This document shows positions 1 through 6,057 of a stretch of DNA of 7,037 nt, in pieces; positions within the stretch are counted from its first letter, which is position 1; each line of letters opens with the position of its first letter. The notes beneath the pieces are model-generated. The model saw nothing but the letters and a program-made list of their open reading frames with translations, was not told where the DNA came from and made no database searches. This DNA comes from an uncultured Desulfobacca sp. (GTDB taxonomy: Bacteria; Desulfobacterota; Desulfobaccia; Desulfobaccales; Desulfobaccaceae), in the NCBI GenBank assembly GCA_937958145.1, contig CALGOE010000096.1, positions 1 to 7,037 on the forward strand. Direction: 5' to 3'. Made by a program: the position numbers and the translations under genes.

Positions 1-619
1 TACGATCGGCGCCGATCAGATTCTCACGGTCCTGGTGTCCACCGATGGCGTGGTGCAAAACCGGTTCATCAAAACCAGCGAACCGTTCAGCCAGGAGCAG
101 TTAGACAAATTCAGCCGCTATCTCAATGAGCTGCTCAAGAATCTTTCCCTGGTCGAGGCCCGGCAACTGGTCCTGTCCCAACTGGAGGCCGAGAGGGTCC
201 TCTTTGATCTGATGGTGTCCCAATCGCTCAACCTGATTTATAAGGCCCTCGAGGCGGAAGAGGACGAAGAGCTGTATGTCGAGGGGGCCAGCCAGATCCT
301 GGACTACCCCGAATTTGCCGATATTGACAAGATTCGGGCCCTGTTGCGGGCCTTTGAAGAAAAACAGCATCTGATCAAACTGCTGGATGAAAGTCTGGCC
401 TCGGCCGGGGTCAAGATTTTCATCAGTCCGGAGACGCCTTTCCCGGAAGTGGAATGGAGTCTGGTGACCTCCAATTTTCAACGGGACCAGGAACCCATCG
501 GGGCCCTGGGGGTCATCGGGCCGATGCGGATGAATTACGGCAAGGTCATCCCCTTGGTGGAATTTACCGCCAACCTGATGAGTGGCATTTTGAACAAAAG
601 GTCGACGCGGCCGCGTTGA
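1..619 (+). CDS. hrcA: Heat-inducible transcription repressor HrcA, C-terminal part (5' end outside window)
   Basis: HrcA represses heat-shock operons by binding the CIRCE operator, and its folding depends on the GroE chaperonin (family knowledge). The reading frame is open from base 2, giving 205 residues before TGA at 617-619. HrcA is usually about 340 residues, so the N-terminal winged-helix DNA-binding domain and the real start are missing. The GTG at 35 lies inside the domain and is not a start. Visible here are the regulatory GAF-like domain, including RYLNELLKNLSLVEAR near the front, and the diagnostic C-terminal block IGALGVIGPMRMNYGKVIPL followed by a helix. The family typically has GPTRMDY-like residues there, so Met replaces Thr. 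grpE and dnaK follow on the same strand, the standard order for an HrcA-controlled cluster. Its promoter and any CIRCE site would lie upstream of the window. Confidence 0.95.
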   Translation, partial: TIGADQILTVLVSTDGVVQNRFIKTSEPFSQEQLDKFSRYLNELLKNLSLVEARQLVLSQLEAERVLFDLMVSQSLNLIYKALEAEEDEELYVEGASQILDYPEFADIDKIRALLRAFEEKQHLIKLLDESLASAGVKIFISPETPFPEVEWSLVTSNFQRDQEPIGALGVIGPMRMNYGKVIPLVEFTANLMSGILNKRSTRPR

Positions 620-827
620 TCAGGACCGACCGCCTGGGTGCTGCCCCCTGAGGCCGACGCCGGCACTTCTGAGGCTCCCGCGAACATACTCAGCAAGCAG
701 CCTATGCCCCTGCGTTGGGGCTGGCTGTGCCAGCAAGCAGCGGGCATACCGGACTAGGGCGCCATATTTTTTTGCGACCGGACGCCCCGACCGGTGCCCG
801 GTGATGGGAAGAAGGAGAGTTTTTATT
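620..827 (+). other. Structured hrcA-grpE intergenic region
   Basis: This 208-base spacer carries no convincing gene. It holds an 11-base perfect direct repeat CAGCAAGCAGC at 691-701 and 731-741. Complementary arms TATGCCC (703-709) and GGGCATA (742-748) enclose CTGC/GCAG pairing and a perfect inner hairpin, GCTGGC-TGT-GCCAGC, at 720-734. Together these could fold as one long imperfect stem over 703-748. A run of seven T follows at 767-773, too far from the stem for a standard terminator, with the palindrome GGCGCC (758-763) between them. I saw no CIRCE element (TTAGCACTC-N9-GAGTGCTAA) and no clear promoter. It may attenuate or process the hrcA-grpE transcript; that is inference. Confidence 0.5.
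810..818 (+). promoter_or_regulatory. Ribosome binding site that fixes the grpE start
   Basis: AGAAGGAGA lies nine bases before the ATG at 828. In-frame GTG (801) and ATG (804) codons upstream would place this purine-rich site inside the gene and would add a non-conserved basic leader (MMGRRRVFI). The ATG at 828 is therefore the likely start. Confidence 0.75.
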
Positions 828-1409
828 ATGGGTTTTTCTGCGCCAGACGATAAACAACCGACCGAAACTGCGACTGAGGCCACCACTGCCCCCGAGGTTG
901 AACTGGCGGCAATTGAAGAATGTGATCCCGAGGCCCTCATCCGCCAACTGGCGGCAAAAGAGGAAGAAATAAAAGAGCTGCGGGAAAAGCATGAGCAACT
1001 CCTCCGGCTGGTGGCCGATGTGGAGAATTTCCGCAAGCGCCTGGAAAAGGAGCGGACCGAGCTCAGGGATTTCGCCAATGAATCCCTGCTCAAGGAGCTC
1101 CTGCCGGTCCTGGATAATCTGGAGCTGGCCCTCAATCATGGTCGGGACCAGGAAGCCTGCGCGGCGCTGGTGGCAGGAGTGGAAAATGTCCTGAAGGGTT
1201 TTCGTCAGGTCATTGCCAAGTTCGGCGTGACGCCCATCGAGGCCCTGGGGGAGAAATTTGATCCGACCTATCATAACGCAGTGATGCAGCAGGAGGATGC
1301 CACGGTCGCGGACCAGACCGTCATCCAGGAACTGCAAAAGGGCTACCTGCTGAAAAACCGGCTGCTGCGGCCGGCCATGGTCGTGGTGGCCCGACAGCCG
1401 CAGGCCTGA
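828..1409 (+). CDS. grpE: GrpE, nucleotide exchange factor for DnaK
   Basis: GrpE is a cytoplasmic dimer that releases ADP from DnaK and so resets the Hsp70 folding cycle; it also acts as a thermosensor (family knowledge). The 193-residue product has normal family length. Residues 1-30 are an acidic, Thr/Ala-rich disordered leader. Residues about 33-80 form the long charged dimerisation helix, with ADVENFRKRLEKER as its conserved heart. A helical-bundle segment with LLPVLDNLELAL lies near 91-102. The C-terminal beta-wing that contacts DnaK carries GEKFDPTYHNAVMQQED (141-157) and ELQKGYLLKNRLLRPAMVVV (168-187), both GrpE signatures. The start is ATG 828, behind a good ribosome site. dnaK begins 64 bases after the stop, so the two are probably co-transcribed. 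No defect is visible. Confidence 0.97.
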   Translation: MGFSAPDDKQPTETATEATTAPEVELAAIEECDPEALIRQLAAKEEEIKELREKHEQLLRLVADVENFRKRLEKERTELRDFANESLLKELLPVLDNLELALNHGRDQEACAALVAGVENVLKGFRQVIAKFGVTPIEALGEKFDPTYHNAVMQQEDATVADQTVIQELQKGYLLKNRLLRPAMVVVARQPQA

Positions 1410-1473
1410 GCCATCTCTGATCACAACATAACATTGATAACCCACACGACAATTTGTCAGGAGGATTCTATAC

Positions 1474-3384
<1,911 letters not shown>

Positions 3385-3404
3385 CCGGCCGCAATCCAAC
3401 CTGA

Positions 3405-3435
3405 AGGCGGGGCTCAAGTCCCCGCCTCTTTTTTT
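3405..3435 (+). terminator. Rho-independent terminator after dnaK
   Basis: A perfect 8-bp stem, AGGCGGGG (3405-3412) with CCCCGCCT (3420-3427), encloses the 7-base loop CTCAAGT. One C then precedes seven T (3429-3435). It starts 20 bases after the dnaK stop and should end the hrcA-grpE-dnaK transcript, separating mdh from heat-shock control. Confidence 0.92.
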
Positions 3436-3479
3436 AGGCTTTGCCGATGGAATCCCTCCCTAACGGTCTTAGGCGACCT

Positions 3480-3502
3480 TCTGTCACCCTATTTTTGACA
3501 GA
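3480..3502 (+). promoter_or_regulatory. Inverted repeat overlapping a TTGACA box upstream of mdh
   Basis: TCTGTCA (3480-3486) and TGACAGA (3496-3502) are perfect inverted arms nine bases apart. The consensus -35 hexamer TTGACA (3495-3500) lies in the right arm. No good -10 is found 16-18 bases downstream. The site could be an operator for a dimeric regulator of mdh, or only a weak hairpin or chance repeat. The remaining 3436-3610 leader has no further feature I can support besides the mdh ribosome site GGAGG (3600-3604). Confidence 0.35.
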
Positions 3503-3610
3503 CCTTTCAGAGAAATTGCCATTGCATGGCCGGGGGAAAACCTTTAAGCTAAAACGATCCGGAAAATTAGCTCGCCAGAGATTTGCTTCTTCAAGAAATG
3601 GAGGTTTCGT

Positions 3611-4546
3611 ATGGCACGGAAAAAGATTACCATCGTCGGCGCCGGCAATGTGGGGGCCACGGCCGCGCATTGGGCAGCCGAAAAGGAATTGGGCGATGTC
3701 GTCCTGGTGGATATTGTTGAAGGGATGCCCCAGGGGAAGGCCCTGGATCTCATGCAGGCCCGGCCCATTTATGGCTTTAATGTCAACATCGTCGGCACCA
3801 ACGGCTACGAAGAAACGGCCAACTCCGATGTGGTCATCATCACCTCGGGTCTGGCCCGCAAGCCGGGCATGAGCCGGGAGGATCTTCTCAACAAAAACAC
3901 GGAAATCGTCGCCGGGGTGACCAAGGCGGTGGTGGCCAAATCCCCCAACGCCATCCTCATCAACGTCGCCAACCCGCTGGATGCCATGTGCTACGTCATG
4001 AAAAAGGTGAGCGGCTTCCCCCGGGAACGGGTCATGGGCATGGCCGGCATCCTGGATACGGCCCGCTTCCGCTGTTTCCTGGCCATGGAGCTGAACGTGG
4101 CGGTGGAAGAGATTCAATCCATGGTCTTGGGCGGCCACGGCGATGATATGGTGCCCATTTTGAGCGCCACCACGGTTTCGGGCATTCCCATCACCCAGTT
4201 CGTTAAAGACCAGGCCAGATTGAACGCCATGGTGGATCGGACCCGCAAAGGCGGCGGCGAAATCGTCGCTCTGCTCAAGACCGGTTCCGCCTTCTACGCC
4301 CCTTCGGCCGCAGCCGTGCAGATGGCCGAAGCCATCCTCAAGGATCAGAAGCGGGTGGTGCCGGTGTCGGTCTACATGGACGGCGAATACGGCCTGAAAG
4401 ACATCTTCTTCGGCGTCCCGGTCATCTTGGGGGCCGGCGGCATCGAAAAGATCATCGAACTGCCCCTGAACGCCGACGAACAGGCCCTCTTGGAAAAATC
4501 CGCGGCCGCCGTCACCAAGACCCGGGACGAACTGCCGCCTCTGTGA
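3611..4546 (+). CDS. mdh: Malate dehydrogenase, NAD-dependent, LDH-like type 3
   Basis: Mdh interconverts malate and oxaloacetate with NAD(H) in the oxidative or reductive TCA cycle, in the cytoplasm. The 311-residue product matches the LDH-like MDH class. The Rossmann loop is VGAGNVGAT (9-17), and Asp34 at the end of the second strand indicates a preference for NAD over NADP. In the mobile loop LARKPGMSR (81-89), Arg83 aligns with position 102 of lactate dehydrogenase, where Arg specifies malate/oxaloacetate and Gln specifies lactate; Arg89 is the loop catalytic arginine. NPLD (121-124), Asp149 and Arg152 of ILDTARFR, and the proton-relay His176 in GGHGDDMVP complete the active site. GSAFYAPSAA is the later conserved segment. 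The ATG is preceded by GGAGG six bases away. It stands alone between terminator-like structures, so it is probably monocistronic. All catalytic residues are present. Confidence 0.97.
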   Translation: MARKKITIVGAGNVGATAAHWAAEKELGDVVLVDIVEGMPQGKALDLMQARPIYGFNVNIVGTNGYEETANSDVVIITSGLARKPGMSREDLLNKNTEIVAGVTKAVVAKSPNAILINVANPLDAMCYVMKKVSGFPRERVMGMAGILDTARFRCFLAMELNVAVEEIQSMVLGGHGDDMVPILSATTVSGIPITQFVKDQARLNAMVDRTRKGGGEIVALLKTGSAFYAPSAAAVQMAEAILKDQKRVVPVSVYMDGEYGLKDIFFGVPVILGAGGIEKIIELPLNADEQALLEKSAAAVTKTRDELPPL

Positions 4547-4573
4547 TGTTTTCCCAGGGTATCGGAAAGCAAA

Positions 4574-4604
4574 CTGCCCGGCGCTGCGGTGCGGCGTCGG
4601 GCAG
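4574..4604 (+). terminator. Strong GC hairpin downstream of mdh
   Basis: The arms at 4574-4587 and 4591-4604 pair as about 14 bp (outer CTGCCCG with CGGGCAG; two G-T wobbles inside) around a GGT loop. It begins 27 bases after the mdh stop. No real T-run follows, only mixed G/T sequence (AGTTGTCTTGGG), so it may be a weak terminator or a 3'-end stabilising structure. Confidence 0.6.
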
Positions 4605-4657
4605 AGTTGTCTTGGGTTGTTGAAACAATGCTTGAGGGACGGGGGCCAGGGGCACAA

Positions 4658-4681
4658 CCCCCCGCCCCCTCCCCCGACCCC
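4658..4681 (-). other. Candidate G-quadruplex in the 3' region of the HAD-family gene
   Basis: The plus strand has C-runs of 6, 5, 5 and 4 (4658-4663, 4665-4669, 4671-4675, 4678-4681) separated by G, T and GA. On the minus strand these are four runs of at least four G with loops of 2, 1 and 1 bases, which fits the strict quadruplex pattern. It lies 11 bases past the stop of the minus-strand gene, so its transcript would carry the G-rich strand. G-runs on the plus strand at 4641-4645 and 4649-4652 could instead pair with these C-runs as a hairpin. Function is inferred. Confidence 0.5.
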
Positions 4682-4692
4682 AGAACGGCGTG

Positions 4693-5163
4693 TTAAGACC
4701 GGAGGGTGGCGGTCAGGCGCAGGGGTTTCAGGAGCAGGTCCAGGGCGTCCAGGATGGAAGAGGTAACCACGTCGGCGGCCTGAAGAGTCACGCCGGCCGC
4801 CCCCTCGGCCAGGAGCACGGCAATACCCAGACCGGCCGCCTGCAGCATGAGGTAATCGTTGCGGCCGTTGCCCAAACAGACCGTCTGCTCGGCCCCCAAG
4901 GCCTGGATATACCGCAGTTTGGCCCCGGCCTGGTCCTCTTTGCCGATCACCGCCACCCGGCAGGGCAGGCCGGCGACTTCCCGGGCCACACATCCAAAGG
5001 TGTCGGCGGTAATGATATGAATCTCCAGGTCCCGGGAGAGCGCCTCTAGCCGCGGGGCCACCCCCGGCACCAGTCTGCCGTCCACGGCAATGGTGCCGTT
5101 GTAATCCGTCACCAGATGATTGCATTGCAGGGCTGGGTAACCGGGGATGTCAACGGTCAGCAT
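4693..5163 (-). CDS. Soluble HAD-superfamily protein resembling a P-type ATPase catalytic domain
   Basis: This is a 156-residue cytoplasmic HAD-fold protein without membrane segments or signal peptide. It resembles the small stand-alone P-type-ATPase-like HAD proteins of unknown substrate (group assignment from memory). Motif I is DYNGT (20-24): Asp20 is the predicted phospho-acceptor, while the usual second Asp of DxD phosphatases is Asn22. Motif II is the Thr52 of IITAD (50-54). Lys82, or possibly Lys75, fits motif III. LGNGRND (97-103) is motif IV, with Asn102 and Asp103 as predicted Mg2+ ligands. A cap domain is essentially absent. Non-Asp at the second position is also seen in P-type ATPases (DKTGT), so slow phosphoenzyme turnover rather than fast phosphatase action is plausible. 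The gene starts 73 bases after the nucleotidyltransferase gene on the same strand and could share its transcript. Confidence 0.8.
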   Translation of the reverse strand: MLTVDIPGYPALQCNHLVTDYNGTIAVDGRLVPGVAPRLEALSRDLEIHIITADTFGCVAREVAGLPCRVAVIGKEDQAGAKLRYIQALGAEQTVCLGNGRNDYLMLQAAGLGIAVLLAEGAAGVTLQAADVVTSSILDALDLLLKPLRLTATLRS

Positions 5164-5168
5164 ACCTG

Positions 5169-5173
5169 CTCCT
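5169..5173 (-). promoter_or_regulatory. Ribosome binding site that fixes the HAD-gene start
   Basis: On the minus strand AGGAG stands five bases before the ATG at 5163. A GTG at 5184 is in frame and would add seven residues, but it would put this site inside the gene and the extra residues (VGKTGAG by codon) precede the conserved fold. ATG 5163 is preferred. Confidence 0.7.
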
Positions 5174-5236
5174 GTCTTGCCCACCTGTGGTCAAGGCGTG
5201 GTAAGCCCCTTCTTTCATGACCGGCCCACATAAAAA

Positions 5237-5683
5237 TTACTCAACTCCCAAGGCCTCCAGGTCAGCCAGATCCCGCTGCCGTCCCAAGGCCCTCTTGTTG
5301 GCGATGAGATCACTCCGACCGAGAAAATAAACCGGCACCTGGCCATAGGTCCCGGCCTCCCGGTTTTTCCAGGCCTCGTCCCAGGTGACGCCGGTGAGAG
5401 AGGTAAGCAGATCGATGCGGACAGGAGGATAGCCAAGTTGCACCACCATGTCTTCCTGCAGAAAATCATCCTCCTGCAGACCCAACCCGCCGAAACCGAA
5501 GGCCACGAGCGCTGCCAGAATTTTTCGAGCATTTTCCCGCTCAGGTTTAACCCAGAGATCAAGATCACCGGTAAAACGCGGGGCCCCATGCCAAGCCAGG
5601 GCGTATCCCCCCACAACGAGGTACTCAACGCCGTGGACGTTGCACAACTCGAGCCACTCTTTGAAGTCTGGCTGTATTTCCAT
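5237..5683 (-). CDS. Nucleotidyltransferase-fold protein (AbiEii/MNT-like), possible toxin-antitoxin component
   Basis: The 148-residue product has the core signature of the polymerase-beta-type nucleotidyltransferase fold. GG (25-26) in YLVVGGYALAWHGAPRFTGD is followed by DLD (40-42). Asp91 in VRIDLL (88-93) is the likely third metal-binding carboxylate. A C-terminal KRALGRQRDLADL stretch (130-142) is typical of small bacterial members. The three carboxylates and the glycines are intact, so it is probably active, transferring a nucleotide from an NTP to an unknown target. No membrane segment or signal peptide is visible. The ATG at 5683 has no clear Shine-Dalgarno and lies 59 bases inside the end of the preceding small gene, which suggests translational coupling. 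Relatives include toxins and antitoxins (AbiEii, MNT of HEPN-MNT pairs), but no HEPN partner is seen. The exact family is unsure. Confidence 0.82.
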   Translation of the reverse strand: MEIQPDFKEWLELCNVHGVEYLVVGGYALAWHGAPRFTGDLDLWVKPERENARKILAALVAFGFGGLGLQEDDFLQEDMVVQLGYPPVRIDLLTSLTGVTWDEAWKNREAGTYGQVPVYFLGRSDLIANKRALGRQRDLADLEALGVE

Positions 5684-5813
5684 AGTACTGGCGGCGCAAC
5701 AGCTCCACCGCCGCGATCCTTTCCTCCGGTGGCCGGGAGAGCCAATAGGCCAGGTCTTCCCGGCAGGAAGCCGCGGCGTTGAGCCGGCGGCGCCGCACTA
5801 CCTTTTGGATCAT
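5625..5813 (-). CDS. Small basic protein (62 aa) overlapping the nucleotidyltransferase gene
   Basis: A 62-residue, strongly basic protein with an Arg/Lys-rich front (MIQKVVRRRR) and an Arg-rich end (VVQRPRR). The middle is predicted helical, with SCREDLAYWLSRPPEERIAA and the aromatic/basic VELLRRQYYGNTARLQR. I recall similar small proteins beside small nucleotidyltransferase genes in other bacteria, but I cannot name a family. The gene overlaps the next gene by 59 bases in another frame. The ATG at 5813 is preceded on the minus strand by purine-rich sequence (AGGGGCGGGAAGG), giving a plausible ribosome site. Partner and order suggest an antitoxin or accessory subunit; the basic charge would also allow nucleic-acid binding. 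That it is a real gene rests on its coherent composition, coupling to a real gene and remembered homologues. Confidence 0.7.
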   Translation of the reverse strand: MIQKVVRRRRLNAAASCREDLAYWLSRPPEERIAAVELLRRQYYGNTARLQRVARVVQRPRR

Positions 5814-5846
5814 ACCTTCCCGCCCCTGTTCCTCTGAGCCACAATC

Positions 5847-5852
5847 ATCATA
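5847..5852 (-). promoter_or_regulatory. Possible -10 box for the small-protein/nucleotidyltransferase operon
   Basis: On the minus strand TATGAT (five of six to TATAAT) lies 33 bases before the ATG at 5813 in a locally AT-rich stretch. No convincing -35 hexamer is seen 16-18 bases upstream (ACCTTT at best), so the call is weak. Confidence 0.3.
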
Positions 5853-5881
5853 GTGATCATGTTAGCAGGAAAGGTCTCCCA

Positions 5882-5915
5882 GGGCAAGGGCGATGTCTTG
5901 CCATGCCCTTTGCCC
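5882..5915. repeat. Imperfect inverted repeat in the 5844-6057 gene-free gap
   Basis: GGGCAAGGGC (5882-5891) pairs with GCCCTTTGCCC (5905-5915) apart from one bulged base, with a 13-base loop. An alternative pairing, GGCAAG (5883-5888) with CTTGCC (5897-5902), competes with it. It sits between the terminator-like hairpin and the start of the two-gene module. No role is evident. Confidence 0.4.
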
Positions 5916-5957
5916 AAAAAGAGTCCCGGAGAGCGCTGTGAACTGCGCTCATCCGGG
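5916..5957 (-). terminator. Probable terminator for the Fe-S oxidoreductase gene
   Basis: Arms CCCGGA (5925-5930) and TCCGGG (5952-5957), plus inner AGCGC (5932-5936) and GCGCT (5945-5949), form an imperfect 11-bp stem with an 8-base loop. Read on the minus strand, the stem is followed by ACTC and then five T (5920-5916). It lies about 100 bases past the stop of the minus-strand gene ending at 6058. Confidence 0.55.
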
Positions 5958-6026
5958 AACCTGGGCCTGTCAGGTTTTTGCCGGACCCGGTCGCGGCCTG
6001 ATCTTCATCCCTTGCCGGCTTCTTCT

Positions 6027-6054
6027 CCCACTGACCACTGACCACTGCCCACTG
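6027..6054. repeat. Four tandem heptamers after the Fe-S protein stop codon
   Basis: The plus strand reads CCCACTG, ACCACTG, ACCACTG, CCCACTG, four 7-base units with only the first base varying (C/A). On the minus strand the unit is CAGTGG(T/G). The array begins three bases beyond the stop codon of the minus-strand gene. It resembles the short tandemly repeated heptamer arrays scattered between genes in some bacterial genomes (known best from cyanobacteria). Being non-coding and intergenic, it could be a mobile-repeat remnant. Confidence 0.75.
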
Positions 6055-6057
6055 CCT

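Noticed and set aside
620..827. Possible CIRCE operator upstream of grpE
   Set aside because: I found no TTAGCACTC-N9-GAGTGCTAA-like sequence. The operator would more likely be upstream of hrcA, outside the window.
801..827. Earlier GTG/ATG starts for grpE
   Set aside because: They would translate through the best ribosome site and add a non-conserved basic leader.
3495..3525. Complete sigma-70 promoter for mdh
   Set aside because: TTGACA is present but no TATAAT-like hexamer occurs at 16-18 bases, so only the inverted repeat and -35-like box are reported.
3434..5125. A 563-codon minus-strand open frame spanning mdh, the gap and part of the HAD gene
   Set aside because: It crosses two well-supported genes on opposite strands and its translation is low-complexity shadow sequence. 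High GC at third positions removes stop codons from this frame.
5215..5844. A 209-codon minus-strand frame over the nucleotidyltransferase and small gene
   Set aside because: It lies in a different frame from both supported genes and has no recognisable motif. The nucleotidyltransferase frame has clear GG and DLD signatures.
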